Below are positions 27,544-36,489 of a stretch of DNA of 64,000 bases, one piece after another. The stretch lies in NCBI GenBank assembly GCA_022360095.1, contig JAKSDK010000487.1, positions 124,001 through 188,000 of the forward strand, given 5' to 3'. Every line of letters starts with the position of its first letter. The first letter of the stretch is position 1. The stretch comes from Phycisphaerales bacterium. Lineage in GTDB: Bacteria; Planctomycetota; Phycisphaerae; UBA1845; UTPLA1. The position numbers and the translations under genes were made by a program. The notes below the pieces were generated by a model. It did no database searches and was not told the origin of the DNA. It worked only from the letters and a program-made list of their open reading frames with translations.

Positions 27544-27651
27544 TTGACGTTCGTCCCAAGTCAGTGGCAACGGACCCAACATGACGTAAAATAGCCGGTC
27601 TTATGCCGCAGCGAATGTCCTTAGTCTGTCGATGAAATCTTCGATCCTGGA

Positions 27652-28608
27652 ATGGATGCTCGACTGGTGGAAATCATGAACCATACGGAAACAGCCAAGG
27701 GCCAACTCATGGACGAGCTTCGAGGGCTGCACGCGCGAGTTGCAGATCTGGAACGCGAATTGGCCCGGCGCTCCGAAATGGAAGAAACGATGCGACAGGA
27801 CCACCATGCCGAACTGGCCAAGACCGAGGCTGCCCTGAGAACGGAACTCGCCGATCGCCTGGAAGTTGAAAAACAACGCCGAAATCACCAGCAGGAACTT
27901 GCTCACGTCCAGCGGATCGCAACGCTGGGAGAAATGGCGGCCGGTCTCGCTCACGAGATCAACCAGCCGCTCTCCGCCATCGCCAACTACGCGCAAGGGT
28001 GTATCCTCCGGCTGGATTCGGGAAACGGCCAGACCGCCGAGCTGCGCAGGATCATGAAGGAAGTGGTCAACCAGGCCCAGCGAGCCGCTGAGATCGTACG
28101 TCGCGTTCGAAGTTTTGCCCGTAAGGATTGGGTTCATCCCTCCGTCACCGACATCAATGAGGTCGTCCGAGAGACCGTTGCGTTCATTCAGGCGGAGGCC
28201 AAAAACACGGGCATCCTGATTCATCAAAAGTTGGCGGGCGATCTCAGTGAGATCAGGGCCGATCCGATCCAAATCGAACAGGTTCTCCTGAACCTGATAC
28301 GGAACAGTTTCGATGCCATGCGGGCCAGCCGGTCCGGACCTCGGGAAGTCACGGTCGAGACCTCAGCGAACAGCAATGAAGTGGAGATCATCGTGACCGA
28401 TACGGGCGTCGGCTTCCCGAAGAAAGAAGCGCACCGCGTTTTCGACGCGTTCTATACCACCAAGCCACACGGTCTGGGCATGGGTTTGTCCATCAGCCGG
28501 TCGATCATCGAAGCCCACGGCGGACGAATCACGGCCGCCCCCCATTCCAAACAGGGCACAATCATTCGACTCGTTTTGCCTGCCAAAACAGCAGACGATG
28601 AAGACTGA
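27652..28608 (+). CDS. Soluble sensor histidine kinase
   Basis: 318 aa, no membrane helix. Residues ~20-85 are a charged coiled coil with heptads. The H-box is LGEMAAGLAHEINQPLSAIANY (His ~105), the subclass with HEINQPL. Catalytic boxes: N (NLIRNSFDAMRAS), G1 (VTDTGVGFP), F (FDAFYTTKP) and G2 (GLGMGLSISRSI). There is no receiver or PAS domain, so the signal must come through the coiled coil or a partner. The gene just upstream encodes a B12-fold protein, a plausible sensor partner. ATG 27676, preceded by GGTGG, is an alternative start. No cognate regulator nearby. Confidence 0.87.
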   Translation: MDARLVEIMNHTETAKGQLMDELRGLHARVADLERELARRSEMEETMRQDHHAELAKTEAALRTELADRLEVEKQRRNHQQELAHVQRIATLGEMAAGLAHEINQPLSAIANYAQGCILRLDSGNGQTAELRRIMKEVVNQAQRAAEIVRRVRSFARKDWVHPSVTDINEVVRETVAFIQAEAKNTGILIHQKLAGDLSEIRADPIQIEQVLLNLIRNSFDAMRASRSGPREVTVETSANSNEVEIIVTDTGVGFPKKEAHRVFDAFYTTKPHGLGMGLSISRSIIEAHGGRITAAPHSKQGTIIRLVLPAKTADDED

Positions 28609-28617
28609 ATCGATGCG

Positions 28618-29520
28618 TTACGACCCTTCCCGTCGCCAGGTGCCGGGTACGGGGACCATCGGTGTGTCCGGAGCCGCGTCTCCTTCAACCATCACGACCT
28701 CGTCTACATAATAAGTCGAGATCGGAAAAGGCTCAGAGACTTTCAAGTAAGCACGGTTGAGTGTTCCGGACCACGTCACCGTGGTGTTTCCAGTGATTTT
28801 CTGCCAGCCCGTCGCCAGGAAACGCGAACCAAGGCGCACCGATTGTTGGCTTCCGGTCGCATCCACCAGGATATCCAGGTTCGGACTGATGCCGAGGCCG
28901 CCGACCCTGGCCTCCACGTAGTAGCTCGCGCCTTTCGTCACCTGTGACGTGATGTCGTAGTAGATCCCCGCATCAATCCCGAACTGGTTGGTCACGCGGC
29001 CGCAGGCCTCTCCGCGATAGGGGTCGCCGGTCGACAACGCAAGTTCACAGGCTCCTTCCGTGTCCCATCCTCTTGTGCCGGCCTCAAATCCGGAATTGCC
29101 GAGGATATTCGGCACGGCCCTGGGTTTGAGCTCCACGCTGTAGATGCGCATCGCGTCACCGACGACACCCTTGCCATACAACCTGACCGGATCGTCCAGC
29201 CCCGCGCCAAGGTCGTTGTCCACTTCATCCACAAGCTTCCAGGCATATCCGCCCGTGCCGATGTCTCTCTCCGAAATCCACTCTCCGCTCCGATACGTCG
29301 TGCGCCAGTTCGAATCGGCACCGAGCGTATGCAGCCCCATCTCGACCGCCGATTCGGCGTAAAAGCGCGCCCTCGTCGTGTGGCTTGCCGTATCGACGGA
29401 GCGAAGACGGGATCGCGCTGTTGAAAGCCCCGAAAGCGCGGCAATCGTCACCAGCATCGCGGTCATCAGGACCGCGACATAGGCCATGCCGCGTCGATGA
29501 TAGGATCGGTTACGTATCAA
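28618..29520 (-). CDS. Minor pseudopilin (PilX/GspK-like) with carbohydrate-binding-like domain
   Basis: 300 aa. The N-terminus (RRGMAYVAVLMTAMLVTIAA) has a prepilin-like RRG before the hydrophobic helix but lacks the usual Glu at +5, as in PilX/GspK-like minor subunits. The C-terminal ~170 residues (NILGNSGFEAGTRGWDTEG, GIYYDITSQVTKGASYYVEA, YYVDEVVMVEG) match a CBM4/9-type jelly roll. Fourth gene of an operon; its start overlaps the previous stop by 4 nt (ATGA). It could present a sugar-binding domain at a pseudopilus tip. Confidence 0.68.
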   Translation of the reverse strand: MIRNRSYHRRGMAYVAVLMTAMLVTIAALSGLSTARSRLRSVDTASHTTRARFYAESAVEMGLHTLGADSNWRTTYRSGEWISERDIGTGGYAWKLVDEVDNDLGAGLDDPVRLYGKGVVGDAMRIYSVELKPRAVPNILGNSGFEAGTRGWDTEGACELALSTGDPYRGEACGRVTNQFGIDAGIYYDITSQVTKGASYYVEARVGGLGISPNLDILVDATGSQQSVRLGSRFLATGWQKITGNTTVTWSGTLNRAYLKVSEPFPISTYYVDEVVMVEGDAAPDTPMVPVPGTWRREGS

Positions 29521-30179
29521 TTCCCAATCTCCGCTGTAACGACCCCGCCCTCATGGAGCTCATACTCATCCTCGCTGGTCTCGGTCACGGTATCGTTCGG
29601 ATTGTCGATCCCCTGGGCCATTTCATATTGGTGAACCGAGGCGACGGCGCTCGTCCGAACCGTTTGCAACACGGTGATCACCTCCCCCAGATAACGCACG
29701 GTAACGGTGATCCTTTTGATTCCCGTGTTGTTCGCGGACACCTGTGCCAGGTCATTGGGGTTCACATACTCGACCACGACGCCGCGCGTCCACCCGTCCA
29801 TTCCGTCCATCTGCGTGCCGTCGACATTCAACGGCGCCGATGGCGACCAGTTGTGGTAATCATCCACATCATCGAACTCACGCCGGTCGGTGCCGGCCTC
29901 GCCCGAGTCCTGGCCCATACCGCTCGATCCGTCCCCGTCCGCGTAGTCGTGCTTGACGATTTCGGCAAGCAGGTCCTCTGCCAGGAGTTGTCCTTTTGCG
30001 TGATTGAGCGTGGCGTCGCGAATCGTGTGGACCGTTCTGACCGCTTCCAGGGCCCCCACCAGCATCAGCCCGACGACCATGCTCGACAGAATGGCCTCCA
30101 CCAGCGTGAAGGCCCGAAGCCGTGGTTGTTTCCGCCGCTTTCCGTTGATCAGAGATTTGGTCTTAATTGTCATCTTCAC
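29517..30179 (-). CDS. Type IV prepilin-like protein
   Basis: 220 aa. Basic leader (KRRKQPRLRA) then FTLVEAILSSMVVGLMLVGA, with Ala at -1 and Glu at +5. The body has an acidic, Asp/Gly-rich middle (DYADGDGSSGMGQDSGE) and a GspI/PilV-like beta region (IKRITVTVRYLGEVITVLQT). Third gene of the operon; its start lies 17 nt inside the preceding gene and its end overlaps the next by 4 nt, so translation is probably coupled. Confidence 0.8.
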   Translation of the reverse strand: MKMTIKTKSLINGKRRKQPRLRAFTLVEAILSSMVVGLMLVGALEAVRTVHTIRDATLNHAKGQLLAEDLLAEIVKHDYADGDGSSGMGQDSGEAGTDRREFDDVDDYHNWSPSAPLNVDGTQMDGMDGWTRGVVVEYVNPNDLAQVSANNTGIKRITVTVRYLGEVITVLQTVRTSAVASVHQYEMAQGIDNPNDTVTETSEDEYELHEGGVVTAEIGN

Positions 30180-31791
30180 TCACCCGTATGGAAATAAAGT
30201 CAAATTCGGCATTACTTCCCGAGCGCCTGATGGTGGCGAAACGGTCGCTGGTCGGGGGCGCAACCGTGTTGTAAAGATACGTCCCCACATCCAGACCGTT
30301 GACGTTGACGTTGACCGTATCCAGCTCCGGATCGATCATCATGCGCAGCGCCACAAAACTGCCGGGCAGCCCCCCCACTTCGACCAGCGGGACCGCTCCC
30401 ACGCTGGCCTCGTAATGATTCACGCTCAACGTTTGCGTGCCGTCCGGTTGGAGCATCGCCAGCGCAAACAGAGGGGCACAGGTCGAGCCGTACCAGTCCG
30501 CGTTCATCTGATAAACGGCGCCGTTGCCGCCGAGGCTCGTATTGCGAAACCGCACGTTAATCGTGGTCAGACTTGAGAAGTCGTTGTTCGGCTTGGTGTC
30601 GAGGATTGCATCCGCACTCCAGATTCCCGCACTTAGGGAATCCGTGTTGAAAGCGCCGGTTCGAACGCCCCAGTCCGCCTGATTGTCGCCGTTGCGGTCG
30701 ATCGTCGGAACGGTATTGAAGTCCAGCTCCCAGAAGGCGTCGAGCAATTCGGGCCGGTTGAGCGCGGGCGTCGCACTCGTGGAACGGGTACTGGAATCGC
30801 CCCCGATCTGCAATGCAACGCGCACGGCCGTCAGGTAACGGCGTTCGGCCTCCTGCGGCGGGCCTGGGGCCAACGCAGTTCCGTGCACGGTGTAGACCAA
30901 CGATTCGCTGGACTCGGAATCCCAGGTGAATCCGTCATTGTCTGTGTACACCATCGCATTTCCGGCGTTGTTATAGTGAATTCCCGCCGATTTGCCGCCA
31001 CTGACCCACTGAAGGACCAGACAAAGACCGGCATCGGGCTGAAGATTGGTGACGCTGTTGAAGGCGTACTCCTGCCATGTGAAATTCGAGCCCAAAGTGG
31101 ATTCTTCCAGGAAATACTCTTCCAGCACTGTATCAGTCGGACGCTTATTCGAATCTGCGGTTCGTAGTTGAACCCGGGTGACACCATTCGCGGCGCCGTC
31201 CTTCGCCGCCTCGAACCCGACCCGGGTAACCCTCCAGGTCTTGGCCCCCGCCGGGAGCGTGGCATTGAAATACTGGCCGACGTGATTACGGTGCTCGACT
31301 TTGAATTTTTTTCCGCCGGCTCCGGCAAAACTCGCGAGGACCGTTTCGGCGCTCTCGATCGTCGGACCGGGATACTCTTCAGTCACAGCATCGAGGTGAT
31401 AGCTCAGTGAAAATCGATGCACGTCCTGCGCGATCTCGACGGCCGTGCCGCCGTTGTACTCACGGGTCAGCGGATCGCCCGCGGTGCCCGACCACGCGTA
31501 TCGAATCCTCTCCGGGGCGCCGTCACTGTCACGATCACCGACCGCGAACGCAATCACCGTTCCCGATCGCTCGGTAATGGCGATCGCATAGCGCAACTCT
31601 TCGACAATCTGATCCGCGATGGCAGCGGCCCTGACAGCGGCCTGGGACGGGTCGTCTTCATCCGGCAGCGCCTCCGTCGCGACCATGACCGAGGACGCCA
31701 CGCCCACCATGACGAGGCCCATGATGAATGCGCTGACCGTTAACTCGGACAGCGTGAAACCCCGTCGTGGATGTCTGGGTCGTCGACTCAC
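30163..31791 (-). CDS. Large pseudopilin (PilW/GspJ-like) with LamG-like C-terminus
   Basis: 542 aa. Leader RRPRHPRRG then FTLSELTVSAFIMGLVMVGV, Gly at -1 and Glu at +5. Residues ~60-120 resemble a GspJ/PilW body (DRDSDGAPERIRYAW). An inserted beta domain (KTWRVTRVGFEAAKDG, LCLVLQWVSGGKSAGIHYNN) and a C-terminal jelly roll (VRFRNTSLGGNGAVYQMNA, LVEVGGLPGSFVALRMMID) resembling LamG/pentaxin folds make it much longer than normal minor pseudopilins. Second gene of the operon, 13 nt after the first. Confidence 0.75.
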   Translation of the reverse strand: MSRRPRHPRRGFTLSELTVSAFIMGLVMVGVASSVMVATEALPDEDDPSQAAVRAAAIADQIVEELRYAIAITERSGTVIAFAVGDRDSDGAPERIRYAWSGTAGDPLTREYNGGTAVEIAQDVHRFSLSYHLDAVTEEYPGPTIESAETVLASFAGAGGKKFKVEHRNHVGQYFNATLPAGAKTWRVTRVGFEAAKDGAANGVTRVQLRTADSNKRPTDTVLEEYFLEESTLGSNFTWQEYAFNSVTNLQPDAGLCLVLQWVSGGKSAGIHYNNAGNAMVYTDNDGFTWDSESSESLVYTVHGTALAPGPPQEAERRYLTAVRVALQIGGDSSTRSTSATPALNRPELLDAFWELDFNTVPTIDRNGDNQADWGVRTGAFNTDSLSAGIWSADAILDTKPNNDFSSLTTINVRFRNTSLGGNGAVYQMNADWYGSTCAPLFALAMLQPDGTQTLSVNHYEASVGAVPLVEVGGLPGSFVALRMMIDPELDTVNVNVNGLDVGTYLYNTVAPPTSDRFATIRRSGSNAEFDFISIRVSEDDN

Positions 31792-31804
31792 GGGTCGCCC
31801 TCGT

Positions 31805-32293
31805 TTATTCCTTCACTGTGACCTCACCGGTCACGCCGTCCAACAGGACGCGAAGCTGAAGCGCGCCGGCTCTGACGATGATTTCGCCGTCGCTGTCCGC
31901 CATGCCATGCATGTCGAAGACAACGTCCCCGTCACCGCCAAAATCCGCCGAGATCAACTCGGAGGCGTATTGATCCGCGGACAAATCGATCTTGTAAGGC
32001 CTTCCGGGGCGATCCGGATCGTTCATGCCGCTCCACGTATAGCCTTCCGCGATCGCGTTGAATCTGAGCGATTGTGCTGAACTCGTGCTGACGGCGTAAC
32101 TTCGGGCTGCTTCCAGGTCCGCTTTAATCTGCATCGCGGACGCGGTGACATGTCGTTCTTCGATGGCGTTTCCGACCATCGGCATCGCCACGCCGGCCAT
32201 GATTCCCATAATCACAATGACGATGAGCAATTCGACGAGCGAGTATGCTCGTCGTGCGACCAGCTTCCGATTGAGCTTGAAATCGTCCATCAT
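31805..32293 (-). CDS. GspH/FimT-type pseudopilin
   Basis: 162 aa. Leader KLVARRA then YSLVELLIVIVIMGIMAGVA, with Ala at -1 and Glu at +5. The GspH-like body has SAQSLRFNAIAEGYTW and FDMHGMADSDGEIIV. It is the first gene of a four-gene pseudopilin operon running leftward to 28618. No ATPase, inner-membrane platform or peptidase lies alongside; the short secretin-like gene at 59242 is the only other secretion-type component in the window. Confidence 0.85.
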   Translation of the reverse strand: MMDDFKLNRKLVARRAYSLVELLIVIVIMGIMAGVAMPMVGNAIEERHVTASAMQIKADLEAARSYAVSTSSAQSLRFNAIAEGYTWSGMNDPDRPGRPYKIDLSADQYASELISADFGGDGDVVFDMHGMADSDGEIIVRAGALQLRVLLDGVTGEVTVKE

Positions 32294-32448
32294 TGAGAAT
32301 TCGTAATATACAATCGGCTACATTACAAATCTCATCGGCGTATGGCATGACACGTATCGGACGGCCCGTGGCCAAACACGGCCGCAAGCGATTAGGAAGT
32401 GGGAAACGCCCGACTAGGACTCATAATAAAAAGAGTTGTGTACTCGGA

Positions 32449-33279
32449 CTAATCCAGCCCTTCGGCATCCGTCAGAAAACCGTCGGCCGGATGCGCGTCG
32501 CACGCGAGGCCGAGGGTGGGATCGCGCTTTCGTTTGGAACGCTGAACGGCGGCTTTTTTCTTGAAGCGTTTCAAAGTCTTGGGCTTCGGATTGTCCTCCG
32601 GATCGGCGGGACTGTGCAGCAAACGGAGCTTTTGCCAATACGTGGCCTTGCTCTTGCGAGGCTTCTTCTTCTTGATTTTCGCGATCCTGGTAAGAATCGG
32701 CGTCCGCTCCGCAGCCGTTTGGACGGCCTCGGACGTCTTGGGTTTTGCGCGGCGCGGCGGGAGTTCATAGGTTTTCGAGAGCAGAGCGCCGAGTGCGTTA
32801 TGCGGATTGGCCGCCAAACCGTCCTTGCCCGGGAGGTTCGTGGCCTCGTGACACGACGTGCAACTCACAACGCGTTCGATTCGTCGAACCTTCTTTGACT
32901 TGGGACGGTCTTCGGCATCGGCCGGGTCATTGCCCGCCAGAATCTCGACCCAGTTCGGCACCCCGTCCTGATCCACGTCCTGGTCCTTCTGCTTCTGCAA
33001 ACGCTCGGATTCTGTCGCGCCGACCCGCGGATCGGCCTCCACCATGGCGATGCGATCCGCCAGCGAGTCATCCTGTGACAGGGCATGCAGTCTCTCGCCA
33101 TAGGCATTCAGACCCTGCCCGGCCTCCCCCACATGGCAAGAATTGCAGCGCGCCGCCTTGCTGATCAGCAAAACGCGAAGCTGCTCAAAATGTCGCTCCT
33201 TTCCGTCGGCCGCACCGGGAGCCGCCATCAATACTGGCAGAACAATCATGTATACCAAGCGACCAGCCATAACCGTCAT
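32449..33279 (-). CDS. Secreted diheme cytochrome-c-like protein with Ca-binding repeat
   Basis: 276 aa from ATG 33279, chosen for the signal that follows (GRLVYMIVLPVLMAAPGAADG); no start in this frame has a good ribosome site, and it stays open to 33342. Two heme-c motifs, CNSCH and CTSCH, are visible, with a thrombospondin-type-3-like calcium loop between them (DVDQDGVPNWVEILAGNDP). The last ~110 residues are Lys/Arg-rich and Pro-rich (IAKIKKKKPRKSKATY) with no heme motif. A periplasmic electron carrier is the simplest reading, but no redox partner is near. Confidence 0.78.
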   Translation of the reverse strand: MTVMAGRLVYMIVLPVLMAAPGAADGKERHFEQLRVLLISKAARCNSCHVGEAGQGLNAYGERLHALSQDDSLADRIAMVEADPRVGATESERLQKQKDQDVDQDGVPNWVEILAGNDPADAEDRPKSKKVRRIERVVSCTSCHEATNLPGKDGLAANPHNALGALLSKTYELPPRRAKPKTSEAVQTAAERTPILTRIAKIKKKKPRKSKATYWQKLRLLHSPADPEDNPKPKTLKRFKKKAAVQRSKRKRDPTLGLACDAHPADGFLTDAEGLD

Positions 33280-33342
33280 CGTAGTGCTGAAAACGCCGTT
33301 TGAGTAGTCTTCCTTATGACAGGGTGCCTTACCCACGACCAT

Positions 33343-33855
33343 TCAGGATCTTTCTCAACCACAAAATTGCCCCTGACCGATAAGAGGCTCAGGCAGAAAC
33401 CGCCTTCGTGACGAAAGTGTTTCTGTCGGCCGTGAAGGCAGAAGGATCTGCAAGCCGTTTCCCAGTCCGATGTTGAGCAGGCCGCGCGGGTCAAGGTGGA
33501 CCCGGTGGGCTGGACAGGACCGTTTCCGATCCCGGTCTTGCTGTCGGACATGCGTGCGGCTGGCGGCCGTTCTCTTTGGAGAATTCAATCTCCCCCCGTA
33601 TCAAGGGCCGTGTCTCGACGGATGCGGCCCTTGTGTTCGTGCGGACCATGTCTTCGCCTTCCCTGCGCAATGTATGATCATAGCAGCGCCCGTGAGGTAG
33701 AGGGGGCGACGGTGAGGACGCGTTCAAGTGGGATGTGGGAGTGCCGCGCGCGTAAAGCCCCGGTGAGGCATGCATGACCAGGACTTCGATCGAAACGGTG
33801 TCCTCGGTTCCAACATCCGTTATGATTGCGGCTGAGTTGATGTGAGGTCATTACG
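33343..33855. other. Intergenic region without a supported gene
   Basis: About 510 nt between divergent genes. Short frames exist on both strands, but none has a recognisable family or steady composition. GGGCCG (33606-33611) and CGGCCC (33626-33631) form an inverted repeat. A TATGAT box on the minus strand (about 33670-33676) could serve the cytochrome gene with a long leader. Confidence 0.4.
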
Positions 33856-34812
33856 ATGCGTGCGATTGTCGTCGAAGGTGGGAAAGCGGCCGTCCGAGAC
33901 GAACCTGAGCCGACACCGTCGGAAGGTGAAGTCCTGGTCAAGGTCCATCTCGCCGGCATCTGCTCCACCGATCTCGAAATCATCCGAGGTTATGCAGGCC
34001 ATCAGGGCATTCTCGGTCACGAGTTCGTCGGCACTGTCGTCGAAGGTACTCCAAAGCTGAAGGGCAAACGGGTCGTCGGTGAAATCAACTGTGTCTGCGG
34101 CCGTTGCGACATGTGTACGAGCGGATTGGCGGCCCATTGCCGTCGCCGAACCGTTGTCGGAATCAGCGGCCGTCCTGGTGTCTTTGCCGAATACGTCGCC
34201 TTGCCCGAACAGAATTGCCATGAAGTTCCGGAAACGATCACAAACGACGAGGCCGTCTTCGCCGAGCCGTTGGCGGCCGCCTACCAGGTTCTGCGCCAGG
34301 TCAAGATCGAACCCCGAATGAATGTCGCCGTCTTGGGCACAGGCCGACTCGGCTTGCTCGTGGCCCAGGTCCTGGCCCAAACCGGCAGCAAGCTGATTGC
34401 CGTGGGACGCAATCCCAAGACCTTGAACCTTCTTGATCGCAAACGCATCCGCACGACCACCGCGAACGACTTGACTTCGAAGCAGGATTACGACGTCGTG
34501 GTCGATTGCACCGGGGCCCCTGAAGGGCTGAAGACGGCGATGAATCTTGTGCGGCCGCGAGGCACGGTGGTGTTGAAAACCACATGCCATGCCGACGCAG
34601 CGATTGATCTGACCCCGCTGGTCGTCAATGAGGTCACACTGTTGGGGAGCCGTTGCGGACCGTTTGGCGAGGCCCTGAGCGCGCTGGCACGAAAACAGGT
34701 CGACGTCGCCAGCATGATCACACGACGGATGCCGCTTGATGACGGCCTTGATGCCTTGAAGCTGGCGGCAGAGCCGGATCACATCAAGGTGCTCCTGAAA
34801 GTTGTGGAATGA
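33856..34812 (+). CDS. Zinc-dependent alcohol dehydrogenase-family protein (MDR)
   Basis: 318 aa. Medium-chain dehydrogenase with catalytic-zinc residues in GICSTDLEI and GHEFVGTV. The structural-zinc loop has four Cys in CVCGRCDMCTSGLAAHC. The NAD(P) fold reads VAVLGTGRLGLLVAQVLAQ, and DCTGAPEGL follows. Substrate cannot be told; sorbitol/threonine-type dehydrogenases are closest in style. GAGG lies 7-8 nt upstream of the ATG. The stop overlaps the pgeF start (ATGA, 34809-34812), so the pair is co-translated. Confidence 0.88.
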   Translation: MRAIVVEGGKAAVRDEPEPTPSEGEVLVKVHLAGICSTDLEIIRGYAGHQGILGHEFVGTVVEGTPKLKGKRVVGEINCVCGRCDMCTSGLAAHCRRRTVVGISGRPGVFAEYVALPEQNCHEVPETITNDEAVFAEPLAAAYQVLRQVKIEPRMNVAVLGTGRLGLLVAQVLAQTGSKLIAVGRNPKTLNLLDRKRIRTTTANDLTSKQDYDVVVDCTGAPEGLKTAMNLVRPRGTVVLKTTCHADAAIDLTPLVVNEVTLLGSRCGPFGEALSALARKQVDVASMITRRMPLDDGLDALKLAAEPDHIKVLLKVVE

Positions 34813-35618
34813 CTCAAACGCCGACGGTTGAACTCACGGTCGCCGCGTTCGAGGACACCTGCCTGTTTCAGTTTCCGTCGTTGTGCGCAATCCCGAACCT
34901 GGCCCATGCCGTGACATCGCGACCCTGGAACATGGCCTGCCACCAGGGACCTCAAATCGAACGAACGGTCGAGCGGCGCAAACGTGTCTGCACGCATCTT
35001 GGTCTCCCGTTTGAGGGATTGACGGCTCCGAATCAAATCCATAGTCCACATGTTCTCCGCGTCCGCCCGGAGGACGTTGGTGCAGGTCGCGAGGATCGGA
35101 ATACGGCCCTGCGTTTCGTGGACGGGTTGATCTGTGACCTCGAGGACGTTGCGTTGATGCAGTTCTCCGCGGACTGCCCGATTCTCGTACTGGTCGAGCC
35201 AAGCCGGCGTATCCTGGCCACGGCGCATGCGAGCTGGCGAGGAACCGTCACACAGATCGCGACCGAGTTGGTCCGGCAACTCAGGCGCGAGTTTGATATT
35301 GACCCTGCGCGACTACTCGCCGGGCTTTGCCCATGTGCCGGTCCTTTGGAATACGAAGTGGGTGAGGAGGTTCGCCGCATTGCGCTGGCGCGCCTTCCCG
35401 ACGCCGAACGGTTCTTCCCGCAAGAAGGCCGCACCTGGCGCTTCGACATGCGGTCCGCCAATGTGGACCAGTTGATTCGAGCAGGCCTCGATCCTTCCAA
35501 CATCAGCGTGGCCTCCATTTCGACCATGTCCGACCGGCGCTTTTATTCACACCGTCGCGACGGACCGGAGACCGGCCGATTTGCACTCATCGCCGGATTT
35601 CGAGCGAAACAACGATGA
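34809..35618 (+). CDS. pgeF: PgeF/YfiH multicopper-oxidase-like (laccase domain) protein
   Basis: 269 aa. Family COG1496, described as peptidoglycan editing factor and as a zinc-dependent purine-nucleoside phosphorylase/deaminase. Metal-site residues are His in NQIHSPH, Cys in SADCPILVL and His in ATAHASWRGT. The oxyanion region GLCPCAGPLEYEVGEEV and C-terminal MSDRRFYSHRRDGPETGR complete it. Translationally coupled to the alcohol dehydrogenase gene by a 4-nt overlap. This pairing is unusual to me, and I infer only shared expression. Confidence 0.87.
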   Translation: MTQTPTVELTVAAFEDTCLFQFPSLCAIPNLAHAVTSRPWNMACHQGPQIERTVERRKRVCTHLGLPFEGLTAPNQIHSPHVLRVRPEDVGAGREDRNTALRFVDGLICDLEDVALMQFSADCPILVLVEPSRRILATAHASWRGTVTQIATELVRQLRREFDIDPARLLAGLCPCAGPLEYEVGEEVRRIALARLPDAERFFPQEGRTWRFDMRSANVDQLIRAGLDPSNISVASISTMSDRRFYSHRRDGPETGRFALIAGFRAKQR

Positions 35619-35733
35619 GCGGAGCCTTATCGGGCGAAAACAAAGATCTGCGACGATCTGACGAAACACCTTACCGGAACGGGCGAAACTCTGATGTCGC
35701 GTTGGTCGATGATCCGTTCAGGAGATTCGCCAC

Positions 35734-36444
35734 ATGGCCAAGGAAAAAGCAGTCGTTCTTTGTTCGGGCGGTTTGAACAGCGCCGTCTCCGCCACGATCG
35801 CAGCCACCGAGCACACACTCGCCTTTTTGCACGTTCGATTCGAACACCGTGCCGCGAGCCACGAGGCCGAGTTGTTTGAGAAGCAGACGGCGTATTTTGG
35901 TGCGGAACAACAGCTCGCCGTCAACATGCCTCACCTCGCCGCCATCGGCGGTAATGCTCGACTCAATACGGAATGGCAGATCGAGAAAGTGATGAACATC
36001 GGCGAGGGGCGACCCGGAAGCTACATCCCCGGATTGGTCGGCACGCTGCTCAACGTAGGTTTCACGTGGGCTTCCGTGATCGGCGCATCCAAAGTGTTTT
36101 TGGGAGTCAGCGAAGACTTGGGTCCACCTGCCCCGCGTCTTAATGGGATGTATCCCGACTACTCCAGGGAATACATCGAGCTGTGCAGGCACGCCTTCTC
36201 CATCGCGACTCCCGACAAACCGATCTCAATCGAGATTCCCGTCATTGATCTGACCCGAACGGAGACCGTCAAGCTGGGTGTGCGCCTGGGCACGCCGTTC
36301 GAGCTCACATGGTCGTGCATCTCGTCCGGGACCGAACCTTGCGGTGTCTGCGTCGGCTGCGCCACTCGCAATCGCGGATTCCTGGACGCGGCGATTCCCG
36401 ACCCGATACTCTGCGAACCCGCATCCACAACGCTCCCCGCCTGA
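35734..36444 (+). CDS. QueC-like 7-cyano-7-deazaguanine synthase family protein
   Basis: 236 aa. QueC converts 7-carboxy-7-deazaguanine to preQ0 in queuosine or deazapurine synthesis. The PP-loop reads SGGLNSAV (residues 11-18), with Asn in place of the usual Asp of SGGxDS. The C-terminal zinc cluster is intact: C-x8-C-x2-C-x2-C in SCISSGTEPCGVCVGCATRN. NLGxSEDxG-like LGVSEDLG and YPDYSREY match the family. The Asp-to-Asn change may alter pyrophosphate/Mg handling, so activity is not assured. No queD/E/F is adjacent. Confidence 0.85.
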   Translation: MAKEKAVVLCSGGLNSAVSATIAATEHTLAFLHVRFEHRAASHEAELFEKQTAYFGAEQQLAVNMPHLAAIGGNARLNTEWQIEKVMNIGEGRPGSYIPGLVGTLLNVGFTWASVIGASKVFLGVSEDLGPPAPRLNGMYPDYSREYIELCRHAFSIATPDKPISIEIPVIDLTRTETVKLGVRLGTPFELTWSCISSGTEPCGVCVGCATRNRGFLDAAIPDPILCEPASTTLPA

Positions 36445-36456
36445 TAAGACGGCAAA

Positions 36457-36489
36457 GGCCCCATTCGTTGCCAAGCAACAAACAGGGCC
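36457..36489. terminator. Nested hairpin between convergent genes
   Basis: GGCCC (36457-36461) pairs with GGGCC (36485-36489), and inside it GTTGC (36467-36471) pairs with GCAAC (36475-36479) around CAA. It lies 12 nt after the QueC-like stop, between convergent genes. There is no T run, so it is a structured terminator candidate only. Confidence 0.45.

Noticed and set aside
29385-30197. 270-codon plus-strand frame across the pseudopilin operon
   Set aside because: It is antisense to two overlapping genes with prepilin leaders; no family features.
33276-33588. Overlapping short minus-strand frames before the cytochrome gene
   Set aside because: Neither frame has recognisable domains, and the two compete with each other. 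I treat the region as leader or intergenic.
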